A stretch of DNA of 64,000 nt, taken from assembly GCF_003236335.1 (NCBI RefSeq), contig NZ_POUB01000003.1:22214-86213 (forward strand), given 5' to 3'. Origin of the DNA: Micromonospora deserti (GTDB taxonomy: Bacteria > Actinomycetota > Actinomycetes > Mycobacteriales > Micromonosporaceae). Position numbers and translations under genes: made by a program. Of this stretch, positions 17,139-25,355 are shown piece by piece; the first letter of the stretch is position 1; every line of letters starts with the position of its first letter. The notes below the pieces were generated by a model that saw only the letters and a program-made list of their open reading frames with translations, made no database searches and had not been told where the DNA came from.

Positions 17139-17926
17139 CTACGGCGACATCCCCGGTTTCCCTGCAGGCACAACGTTCGTCAACCGGAACTCGACGTCGG
17201 ACGGGCTGGGCAACAGCCGCAGCCCGTGCGGTGCGGGAAGCGGCGGCGGGAACGGCGCACGGCGGTCGAAGCTGTAGACCAGCAGCGCGACGCCGTTGAC
17301 GACCAGGCAGCTGTCCAGGATGCGCCGTGGCTCCTCACCTGGTGTCGGCGGGCTCGTGCGGTCGTAGGTCACGTGGGCCTGAAGCTGCTGGCACAGGTCG
17401 AGGTCCCGGCAGGACGCGAGCCACACCCAGCAAGCGGCCGGCGGCTTGTTCTCCTCGCCGAGGCATCGCCGCATACCCTGAGGCATCCAGGCGTGCTCCA
17501 AGTTTTGGTCACCGAGCCCGGCCAGCTCCCAGGTCCACGAGGTCTTCACCGCCCAACGGGCGAGCACCGTAGCCTTCTACAACCGACAGAGTCCCGCGTC
17601 TCGTTACGCCGACGGGCGGCGAACAGATCCTTGAGGAAGGGCTTGGCCGACGTCTCCAGGCGGCTCATCCACCCGTTGTTGCACGCCGTGCACACGGTGC
17701 GGGTTACCTGGTGCAGCAGCGAGTTGCGCGACACCTTCATCGTCTGGCCGACGCTGGCGTACGCACGCCCGTCGTCCATGGTGTCGAAGCCGGACCCGTA
17801 GGTGGTCCGCTCCATCGGCAGCGGGCCAACGACGTCGCGCATCCACTGGGCGAGCACATGTTCGCGTGACGCCCAGCCCGGCTCACCGCAGAACGCGCCC
17901 CGAAAGCCCACCCTTGGTGTGACCAT
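17139..17926 (-). pseudogene. HNH-like zinc protein, frameshifted
   Basis: From ATG 17926 the frame gives FCGEPGWASREHVLAQWMRD and, about 60 residues later, CTACNNGWMSRLE, a Cys/His pattern of HNH-related putative nucleases. It runs out at 17546. The other frame carries on with the expected RWAVKTSWTWEL helix and a well-composed C terminus to 17139. A one-base shift near 17560-17600 is the simplest explanation; a sequencing error is possible, so it may be intact in life. It starts eight bases after the DUF4238 stop. Confidence 0.6.
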
Positions 17927-17934
17927 CCCGCCCC

Positions 17935-19044
17935 CTACTGCCACCAGCGCGCGACGGGCAGCGGTGGAACGCGCTCCGCGTTGGCCCACCGGGATGGACG
18001 GTATACGCGATGAACAGTCTGACCGGGTGATCCGATGCCGGTAAGCGGGCCTTCCATGACGGTGGCAGCAGCGGGCAGCGGCGGCACGGTCAGCGCGAGC
18101 GTCGCGCGGCGCGAGCCGCGCTCGAACGCCCACCGGCTGGCGTTGGCGATGATCTCCCGGTTCACCTCGGCGGTCTCGGCATGGTCTAGCTCGAGCGGCG
18201 GCTCGACCTGCGTACCCTGGCGGAACAGGGCCAGCAGCGCGTTGGGGGCCAGCGGATACAGAATGACGGCGGCAGACTCCACACCCGCGCGTTCGGCGCG
18301 ATCGTGATCCGGGCCGCCCAGCACGACGACGGGTTCATCGCATGTCACCAGCACGTTCGGGGTCCGCACGACGTACCACTCGCGGAACAGGATGTGGCGG
18401 CACAGCTCGCTAGCCGTGGTCGCCGCGTTGCCGAGGATCATCGCGGTCTGCGGCTGCGCGACGATCTTTCCGGCCTGGACCTGGCCGATAAACTCCCTGA
18501 TCTCGGCGAAGTCGGCCTCGGCGAGGTCGCGTCCGAGCCGTGTGGCGAGCTGCTGGTCGGTCAGGTCCTTCGTGTCCATGCGAAAGAAGTCGGCGGCGGC
18601 CTGCCGCTGCTGGCGGCGAAACGCCTCGCCTCGGGTGAGCTGGAACGCCAAGAACCAGGCGAAGCCCATCATGAGCTCGGGGTCGATCTGGCTCGGGTGC
18701 TTCACCAGCAGCTCATCGATCGCGCGCTTGCCGTATCCTTCGGCGCTACCGAGCATCGTCTCGAAGATCAGCGGCGGGATCTCCGCCGGGTCGAGGTCGT
18801 CGGACTCGATGCGGTAGTAGTCGGTCTCCCGCGCCGCGTTGGCGGGCGTCGCGTGGTAGCTGTATCTGTCGTCGGCCCGGGTCACCCGGACGGTGCCGCC
18901 GTCAGCCCACCGTTCCAGGTACGAGCGCGGCACTAGGTGATGCTTGCGCTGCCGGGACGGCCCGGCCTCCGACGCGGCGGCCTGGGCGATCAGCGTCTGC
19001 ATGCCGGGCGGGAGAGCCGAGTGGCTCGGGTGAGCATGAGGCAC
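17935..19044 (-). CDS. DUF4238 domain protein
   Basis: A 369-residue soluble protein. The DUF4238 opening KHHLVPRSYLERWAD is at about residues 33-47, with a conserved ETMLGSAEGYGKRAIDELL helix, a WFLAFQLTRGEAFRRQ helix and CDEPVVVLGG in the second half, as in the family. The family is common in mobile regions and its activity is unknown. GTG 19044 gives the most natural N terminus, but the upstream Shine-Dalgarno is poor; ATG 19003 is an alternative. It is co-directional with the HNH-like gene. Confidence 0.75.
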   Translation of the reverse strand: MPHAHPSHSALPPGMQTLIAQAAASEAGPSRQRKHHLVPRSYLERWADGGTVRVTRADDRYSYHATPANAARETDYYRIESDDLDPAEIPPLIFETMLGSAEGYGKRAIDELLVKHPSQIDPELMMGFAWFLAFQLTRGEAFRRQQRQAAADFFRMDTKDLTDQQLATRLGRDLAEADFAEIREFIGQVQAGKIVAQPQTAMILGNAATTASELCRHILFREWYVVRTPNVLVTCDEPVVVLGGPDHDRAERAGVESAAVILYPLAPNALLALFRQGTQVEPPLELDHAETAEVNREIIANASRWAFERGSRRATLALTVPPLPAAATVMEGPLTGIGSPGQTVHRVYRPSRWANAERVPPLPVARWWQ

Positions 19045-19190
19045 CCGGCAAACGTTACTGCCGCGCGGGCGCGGCAGCGATCGAATTCCGTGCCGGTGCG
19101 GCTCACAGTTATGCGCGATGTCCACGCGGCCGTACCGCGTCACCGGGCTGGTCAGCGAATACCGGGCCCGGCGGTTCCAGATGGAGGAGT

Positions 19191-20618
19191 CTACTGAGGT
19201 TTAGGTCGGAGGCCCCGGGGCCACGCATCGAGGGCTTCTTCGGGCTGGTGTCGTTGCATCCATTTGCGGGCGGCCGCATGGCTGAACCCGCGCTGTTGAA
19301 GGAGGTCGAGGGTGGCTGCCCGGACCTCCTGACTTTGGTCCTTGCTGTCAAGATAGTCCCTCATCCTGGTCACGATGTCGTCGTAGTCGACCTGGTAATG
19401 GCCGTTGACTTTCTGCGCGAACAGAGGCAGGAGCTTGTAGTAACGCCGCTCGCTGATGCCGAGCTGTGTCCACGGATAGCGTTGCGGCGATTCCCGCTTG
19501 TGGTGCTCCATGACGACGATCCTGGCCTTGCGGCGGACATATCGACGAGTGAGTTCTGCACCTTGCGCCGGGTCGAATCCAGGCTGGATCAGCTGCTCCA
19601 GCAGCATCGCCGCAGCTGAGCCCGCGTCCGGTGCATCCGTTTTGCGATGAATCAGCCCGACCTGCTTCGGATAGGCCAGCGCGACCACGTTCCTCAATGC
19701 CGGCTCGTCACCGCGCAGGTACCCATGCCAGTATGCCTTCAACACCACCTGGCAGGCGAGCTCGTACGGAGTCGATTTGTCGTCGACCGTGATGGTCGGG
19801 ATACCGGAGCCGTGGATCGCCGACGCTAACCGGCGCCAAGGTCGGTCCTTGGGCAGCTGCGCGCCTTCTGGCCATATGCGCGCGGTGAAGGCCCAGTCTG
19901 CGGGCTGCTTGGTCATCGGGGCCACGATCAGTGTGGGCTCGGCGGCGGCAAGAGGAATCCAGCTGTCGTCGGCCGATCTCTCGAACAGCGGTTCGACGAG
20001 CCTTCCGTCGTTCTGTGTCTCGTGGGTTATCCACATCAGACGACGGGTGACCTGAATCCACCAGCCGCCGATTGCTTCACCAATGACCGGCACGTTGAAT
20101 CTGGTGTTGGAGTCCATGACGCGACGGAAGAGATCCTTCCGCTCCTCATAGCCGACGAAGGTTCCTAACCATTCGATGACGTAGTCTCGCGTCAGGGCGC
20201 CCTGGCGCGCTGCGTGGGCGACCAGTTGACCGGCGAACCCGAGGCCGTCAGCCACGGACATGGCAGTAGGGCTGGGGTACGCCAACGCTCGAACCTGAAG
20301 TACCGCGGCGAACTCCGGCCGCACTGGATCGGGTACTTGCCACACAGTGTCCGTGGTTTCCATAGATCCCAGATGCATGTTGGGGACCTCGATGAATGGC
20401 AGCCCGTTGGTCTCAAACACGGCGGTGGATCGCTGCACGGGGTCGAAGGTGCGCCCCGACAAGGTCTCGATCTCCTGCGCGGACTTTCGCAAGATCCTTC
20501 GCAGCTCCTCTGGGTCCGCGTCTCCGCCAACCTGACGGGCGAGATCATCCACGAGGCTCTCGGACCAATGTCCCACCGGGGCAGTATACGAGGGCGTGAA
20601 GCACGTTTCCGTTCCCAT
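19191..20618 (-). CDS. Unrecognised 475-residue protein
   Basis: I do not recognise the family. Residues about 10-60 (SESLVDDLARQVGGDADPEE, then IETLSGRTFDP) recall phage head-tail connector proteins, a weak resemblance. The middle is rich in Trp and amphipathic helices. Near residue 385 an HTH-like stretch appears (WTQLGISERRYYKLLPLF), followed by a charged helical end. ATG 20618 follows GGCGGTG; GTG 20678 in frame is possible. It is divergent from the tiny membrane protein at 20700. Confidence 0.6.
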   Translation of the reverse strand: MGTETCFTPSYTAPVGHWSESLVDDLARQVGGDADPEELRRILRKSAQEIETLSGRTFDPVQRSTAVFETNGLPFIEVPNMHLGSMETTDTVWQVPDPVRPEFAAVLQVRALAYPSPTAMSVADGLGFAGQLVAHAARQGALTRDYVIEWLGTFVGYEERKDLFRRVMDSNTRFNVPVIGEAIGGWWIQVTRRLMWITHETQNDGRLVEPLFERSADDSWIPLAAAEPTLIVAPMTKQPADWAFTARIWPEGAQLPKDRPWRRLASAIHGSGIPTITVDDKSTPYELACQVVLKAYWHGYLRGDEPALRNVVALAYPKQVGLIHRKTDAPDAGSAAAMLLEQLIQPGFDPAQGAELTRRYVRRKARIVVMEHHKRESPQRYPWTQLGISERRYYKLLPLFAQKVNGHYQVDYDDIVTRMRDYLDSKDQSQEVRAATLDLLQQRGFSHAAARKWMQRHQPEEALDAWPRGLRPKPQ

Positions 20619-20699
20619 CACCGCCTGGTCGGCCGGTTGGCGATCCTTAGCGCCCGGTGCGTCGGCCCGTATGCCCACACTGCTGCCAGGTAGGAAGCC

Positions 20700-20888
20700 A
20701 TGACAGTCCTGCTGTGGATTGTCGTGCTCGCACCGACCATGCTGTTCCTTGTCTTCGGCGTAATGTACGTCTTTCTGGATTCGCCCAGAGACAAGAAAGC
20801 GCTGGCAATCCTGAAGCTGCTACCCAAGGCTCCAACCCAGGTCCTCAGCCTGATCGTGGATATGATCCGGTCGAGACTCGAGAACTGA
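20700..20888 (+). CDS. Small single-pass membrane protein, 62 residues
   Basis: An N-terminal hydrophobic helix (LLWIVVLAPTMLFLVFGVMY) is followed by a basic amphipathic C-terminal tail with KKALAILKLLPK. AGGTAGGAAG upstream gives a good ribosome site. The function is unknown; the shape resembles small membrane effectors or regulators. There is nothing supported between its stop and 21072. Confidence 0.6.
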   Translation: MTVLLWIVVLAPTMLFLVFGVMYVFLDSPRDKKALAILKLLPKAPTQVLSLIVDMIRSRLEN

Positions 20889-21071
20889 GCAGTGCCAGTT
20901 GTCCAAAATCCAGCACCCCGCCAGGTCATGCCTTGTCCATTTGCCAGACCAGTGATGACACCCGGCCCGTCGTCCGACGCGAGCCGTTCCCATGCTTGAC
21001 GGCTCCCGCCGGGGGCATGTCACAGGCGGTGGACCTGCGGCTGGGACGGTACGCAGCCGGCTGTTCCGGTG

Positions 21072-21737
21072 TTACGGAGGACGAACCTGCCCGTGCTCTG
21101 ACGCTCCAGCCGCCAGCATGCTGCCGCCCCGTGTCGGCCCTGAGCTGCTGCCGGCGGTGGCTGGGTCCGCGCTCCGGCGCGCAGGTGTGCGGATCCACAG
21201 CCTCAGTGGCGTGGTGTCGTCTGGGACGTTCACGACGGGAAACCAGTCCCTGGTGTCGGCGATCGTACCGTCGCCGACGAGGTCGGAGTCAAAAACCTGA
21301 TCGGACGCTATGACGATAACGGCGACGTCGTCGTCCCCCACCAGCGCGTCCCGGACGGTCATCGACTCGTTGTGCGCGTGCAGTGTTAGCAAAACGGCGC
21401 CGGTGCACTCCGTGCCGTCGTACTCGACTTGGCCGGCATGTGTTACGAGCCGCAGCTGTGGGTACGGCCGCCGCCGGTAATGGTTGGCGCGCCGCTCGGA
21501 GGCGAGCAAGTCGTCAAACGCTGCCATCAGCCGGGCGAGGACCCCCGGATACGACCGACCGTCACCCTGCAGGACGAGCAGGCTGCCGTCGGTGCTGTCC
21601 CGACGGTTGACTACAAGCGTGTCGGATGCCGAGTCGGTGAGGGCAGCATCGACAAGTTGCCGGATGCGCTGGGTCGCCGGGAACGGCAACAGTGGCGCGT
21701 TCACCCATTCCACTACGACCAGCAAAGCGTCGAGCAT
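21072..21737 (-). CDS. Nucleotide-cyclase-homology-like sensor protein
   Basis: The 221 residues have the layout of actinobacterial cyclase-like domains found in conflict operons: LLVVVEWVNAPLLPFPATQR at the start, LLVLQGDGRSYPGVLARLMA (a reduced GDG hairpin), PYPQLRLVTHAGQVEYDG, then VAVIVIASDQVFDSDLV and a WIRTPAR end. The metal-binding Asp pair is not convincingly preserved, so it may sense rather than synthesise nucleotides. Assignment is by pattern recall. ATG 21737 comes one base after the preceding stop, indicating a tight operon. Confidence 0.6.
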   Translation of the reverse strand: MLDALLVVVEWVNAPLLPFPATQRIRQLVDAALTDSASDTLVVNRRDSTDGSLLVLQGDGRSYPGVLARLMAAFDDLLASERRANHYRRRPYPQLRLVTHAGQVEYDGTECTGAVLLTLHAHNESMTVRDALVGDDDVAVIVIASDQVFDSDLVGDGTIADTRDWFPVVNVPDDTTPLRLWIRTPARRSADPATAGSSSGPTRGGSMLAAGASEHGQVRPP

Positions 21738-21738
21738 G

Positions 21739-22068
21739 CTAGGGCCTGGCTGCGCGCTGCCCACAACTGGGATGTCCGGTCGCAGCCAGCCACAGCTGGT
21801 AAAAGCGGCGCACTTCGTCGCCCGGATCCGGACCCGCCGGTACCTTATTGGCAAGCTGCTCGACTAGGACGTCCAGCAGTCCCCAGTCGGGCACCCGGGC
21901 ACTGATGAACGCCTCGTGGATGCGGCTGCGGCTTGCGACACCGGCGCCGATCCAGCGGACCATGGTGGTCAGCGAGGGACGGCCGGCGCGGGCGTGCAGG
22001 TCGTGCAAGGCGTCGTTGAGCGCCCGCGCCTCATCCGGCAGCGAGCCGGGACGCTTGAGCCCAGCCAC
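21739..22068 (-). CDS. Small HTH protein of conflict-system type
   Basis: GTG 22068 follows GGAGGAAGG, which decides the start; the frame remains open upstream. The 109 residues read as ARALNDALHDLHARAGRPSL, an HTH core (VASRSRIHEAFISARVPDWG) and LLDVLVEQL, a layout I know from actinobacterial regulators beside effector genes. It likely represses or gates the operon and the divergent nucleosidase 150 bases away. Confidence 0.7.
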   Translation of the reverse strand: MAGLKRPGSLPDEARALNDALHDLHARAGRPSLTTMVRWIGAGVASRSRIHEAFISARVPDWGLLDVLVEQLANKVPAGPDPGDEVRRFYQLWLAATGHPSCGQRAARP

Positions 22069-22219
22069 CCTTCCTCCTTCGCACGCTGAATCTCGGCCTA
22101 CGCGCATTGCATACCGTCCGATTTCGGTCTCTGTCATCCTGTCTCGTCCGGCGTCGTCTGGATTCGTCCGCGCCACTCGAACCTGCCGCAGGGTTGGTAG
22201 CGCTGGACCGACCGAATCG

Positions 22220-24940
22220 ATGGGGGTTGTCGTGGAGACGCTGAATCCGGCCGCGCGTCTGGTGCTCGAAGGGTCCTTCCCCTGTGGATCGGCGCGCGAC
22301 GGGTTGGCGGACAATCGCTCCGTGACGTTGCCCGAGCCAGTCGGCGCTACCCACCAGGCCGCCCTCAACGCGATCTGGGACTTGCTGCTGCGCGGCGGAC
22401 GCTGGCCGACTTTCCAAGAACTTGATCAACATCTTTACCGGGTCTATGACCTCGACGCGGCCCGTCTGCTACCGGAGTTGCCACCAGGTCTGCTTCACGG
22501 CGTCGATCCCGGCAGCATCATGCCGATCGCCCAAACTACGACGATCGGGCTGACGGCCGCAGGTGCTGGCGCGACCGGACGCGCGGAGCGCGAACTCGAT
22601 CTGTTTCTCACCGTCGTACACCACGCGGTCGCGTTGGAACGCGACTACGATTCGCCAGCTGATCAGCCGTACCTGCAGCCAGGTTTGGTCTCGGCCGATG
22701 TCGCGGCGCTTTTGGAGCTGACCTTGCCCGAAGACGCCGCGTTGCTGAAGCGGCTCGGGGCAATCTTGTACACAGAACGGTGGGGTTGGACCAGCTTCGG
22801 TGGCCTGGGCACCGACGTGTGGGAGGTGCGAGTAGGACGGGAGGTTCGCCGGTTCCGGCACGCTCCTGACATTGCCACCTACTGGAAACTTCGCCCAAAG
22901 CATTGGGTGCCGGACAAACCCGCGCCGGCAGCAAAGCGCTCCGTGGTACCGAGCACTCCGACGATGGCGTTCCTTGAGCCGGTGGCAGAGTATGGGTCGG
23001 CGCCTGAGCAGCAGGGTACGGCTGCACACGCCGCCCGCGACAGCGCACTGAATCACTACGGGGGAGACATGGACCGCGTTGATGTGCTGGTGATTGCGGC
23101 GTTGCCGGAGGAGTTCGATGCAGCCAAGGCGGCTGGTCTGGCGAGCGCTCCGGCGGGTCCAGGAGTGCTTCGGTGGGAGAACCGCGACCTGGACGGTGTC
23201 CCGCCGTTTTTGTGGGGCGAGTACCACGTCGATGGGAAGCCTCGGTTTACGGTGGCGTTGGCCCGGCCGACGCAGATGGGCGGTCGCGCTACAGGCCCAT
23301 TCGCTGCGTCGCTGGCCGATCGGCTGCGCCCGGCATCCCTGGCCATGTGTGGCGTATGCGCCGGTAACGCCACAGACACGGCGCTGGGTGACGTCGTGGT
23401 CGGTGAGCCCGTATACGAGTGGGACGAAGGCAAGCAGTCGGCCTCCGGGTTCGAGGGTGATCACCGGCAATTCCGGCTGCTGCCCCGCTGGCTACGCGCC
23501 GCACAGGACTTCGACCCCACCCGTTTGGCCAGCTACGGCGACGCCAGCGAGGGCGAGGCCTCGCTCTGGTTTCTCGAACAGCTACACCGGGGGCAGCAAC
23601 CACGCAGCCACCCTGCACGCGACGCCTACTTCCCGAGAGGCACGTGGCAGCGGCGCTTGGCGCAGCTTGAGGAGCAAGGTCTGATCCGGCGCGAGCCGAC
23701 CGGCGAGGCCGTTCTGACCAGCGACGGGTCCGACCTCGTGCAGCGACGGCTCTACGACGACGCCGACGGGCCACAGCGGCTTCCGTTTCGCGTGCTCGCC
23801 GCTCCCATGGCCAGCGGCAGCGCCGTCGTAGCCGATCCCGACGTCTGGGGCCGGTTGAAGGCGATGGGCATGCGGAAGATCACCGCTGTCGAGATGGAAT
23901 CCGCTACTATCGCGACCGTCGCCCATGATCGGGAACTTGCCTGGCTTGTCGCCAAGGGCGTAATGGACCATGCCGACACCAGGAAGGACGACCGGTACAA
24001 GAAGTTCGCCGCCCGCGCCTCCGCGCAGGTCATGTTCGCCTTGTTGGAACGCCTCCTGACAAAGACAGAAGCGGTCACGCAACGCATCACCGAGATGGTC
24101 GGAACAGCCGAGATCTCGAATGCGTATCGCCGCGGAGGCGCAGACGAGTCCCGCGCGCGGGTCACAGAGCCGGCCCGGGTGGATGTCGTGCCGTTGCTCG
24201 ACGAGCTGGCCGCCGACGACCCTGTGCCGGACAACTCCGCGCGCACGAACGGCCGCCTCTACCTCGTTGCTCACCCGGTGGACGCTGCGGCTGACGCTCT
24301 CGCTGGCGTCAGCACGATGTCCGCGAGCGGAGACCTGGACGCCCTGATCCGTCAGGCGGTCGCCGCGCGTGGAGGACAGCCCTTTGCGCCTGACCTTGAC
24401 AGCGGTATGTGGCGACGCCGTAGCAGCGGGATGGCCAAGGAGAACGGCATTCGCGATGACGGATCGGTCCGGGAGGACTCTCTGCTAGTTCTTAAAGTGC
24501 GGGAGAACGGGACTGTTGGTGTGCTCTGCGGTCGTGCAACCGCAATGGCGAGATCCCAATGGCGCCCTCTTGGCTCCGCCGCCGAACCCGCCGAACACCG
24601 GGTGATCTTTCCCAGTCTGGTCCTCGGACTCGTGCACGGCGCGCTGTGTGTGGCCGGCGACCTCGCGAACCGCTACGCCGGGTACGACGGCCGTTGGGTG
24701 ATCGGCCTACGCCTCACCGGCGTCAAGACGGCGATTGCCTATGAGTACGTGCAAAACGGCGACGCGGACATGGTGCAACCCTACGACGCAGACACCTACC
24801 AGAGGACCGCGACAGCAAGTACCGCAGACCTGATCAGGACACCCGACGTCCTCACCGAGCAACTCGTCGGAGCACTGCTGCGCGGCCTCAGCGTCGACAA
24901 GCGTTACCTGCCGTACGCGAAATCCGCAAGTGACAAGTAA
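22220..24940 (+). CDS. Three-part nucleosidase effector (N-terminal wHTH-like, PNP/UDP domain, unknown C-terminal domain)
   Basis: The 906 residues divide in three. Residues about 30-220 form a winged-helix-like module (GGRWPTFQELDQHLYR ... EVRRFRHAPDIATYW). Residues 284-620 are a purine-nucleoside-phosphorylase-fold nucleosidase: VDVLVIAALPEEFDAAK, MCGVCAGNATDTALGDVVV, EMESATIATVA (catalytic-type Glu at 560) and KGVMDHAD (Asp 583). The remainder is unknown, with a hydrophobic LVLGLVHGALCVAGDLA segment. It would cleave a nucleoside, nucleotide or NAD-like substrate on activation. Starts at 22232 or 22322 are also possible, and GGGGGAG precedes an in-frame ATG at 23069, the exact start of the nucleosidase domain. 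Confidence 0.75.
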   Translation: MGVVVETLNPAARLVLEGSFPCGSARDGLADNRSVTLPEPVGATHQAALNAIWDLLLRGGRWPTFQELDQHLYRVYDLDAARLLPELPPGLLHGVDPGSIMPIAQTTTIGLTAAGAGATGRAERELDLFLTVVHHAVALERDYDSPADQPYLQPGLVSADVAALLELTLPEDAALLKRLGAILYTERWGWTSFGGLGTDVWEVRVGREVRRFRHAPDIATYWKLRPKHWVPDKPAPAAKRSVVPSTPTMAFLEPVAEYGSAPEQQGTAAHAARDSALNHYGGDMDRVDVLVIAALPEEFDAAKAAGLASAPAGPGVLRWENRDLDGVPPFLWGEYHVDGKPRFTVALARPTQMGGRATGPFAASLADRLRPASLAMCGVCAGNATDTALGDVVVGEPVYEWDEGKQSASGFEGDHRQFRLLPRWLRAAQDFDPTRLASYGDASEGEASLWFLEQLHRGQQPRSHPARDAYFPRGTWQRRLAQLEEQGLIRREPTGEAVLTSDGSDLVQRRLYDDADGPQRLPFRVLAAPMASGSAVVADPDVWGRLKAMGMRKITAVEMESATIATVAHDRELAWLVAKGVMDHADTRKDDRYKKFAARASAQVMFALLERLLTKTEAVTQRITEMVGTAEISNAYRRGGADESRARVTEPARVDVVPLLDELAADDPVPDNSARTNGRLYLVAHPVDAAADALAGVSTMSASGDLDALIRQAVAARGGQPFAPDLDSGMWRRRSSGMAKENGIRDDGSVREDSLLVLKVRENGTVGVLCGRATAMARSQWRPLGSAAEPAEHRVIFPSLVLGLVHGALCVAGDLANRYAGYDGRWVIGLRLTGVKTAIAYEYVQNGDADMVQPYDADTYQRTATASTADLIRTPDVLTEQLVGALLRGLSVDKRYLPYAKSASDK

Positions 24941-25083
24941 CTGCAGTGAGCGCTCAGCAAGGCGGTCAGCGGGGAGGAGGCCTCCCGTCAAGGCCGCCGG
25001 TTACTCCATGGGAACGACGAGATTTGAACCGACGAAAACCTCTTGTCGAGCATCCCTTCGTCGCTTGTCATTCGTTGTCAGAA

Positions 25084-25237
25084 CCTACGCTTACCGAATC
25101 TGACGGTTCCTGGCTTGTCAACGTTCACTACGAACTGCCACTGAGCTGCACAGACGCGATCGTGGAGTGGGCATCGATTGTCACCGACAGTCGATGTTCA
25201 GCAGGGGTTTTCGGGGGGTAAAACGGGGGCACCGTTG
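25084..25237. repeat. Attachment-site repeat, copy C
   Basis: Direct-repeat partner of 15574-15726, beginning at the same CCTACGC heptamer and ending with the GGTTTTCGGGGGGTAAA block. It lacks the tRNA-like/terminator block shared by copies A and B. Its position closes the segment that carries the nucleosidase cluster and opens the pPIWI-RE region. Nothing else is supported between 24941 and 25355. Confidence 0.7.
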
Positions 25238-25355
25238 GCTGCTGCCGTGACGTCTGGCGCGGTCCTGGCCGCCTACGCAAACCGCTAACGGCAAGCACGA
25301 GAGCGGCGAGCAGGCAGTCTCAAGCTACTCGCGGCCTATCGAGAGACGATCAGCC

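Noticed and set aside
18304..18936. 210-residue plus-strand ORF
   Set aside because: Mirror frame of the DUF4238 gene; composition is that of an antisense shadow.
25011..25050. tRNA-like T-arm (minus strand GGTTCAAATCTC) near copy C
   Set aside because: The flanking bases do not pair into a T stem and no acceptor or anticodon arm can be drawn.
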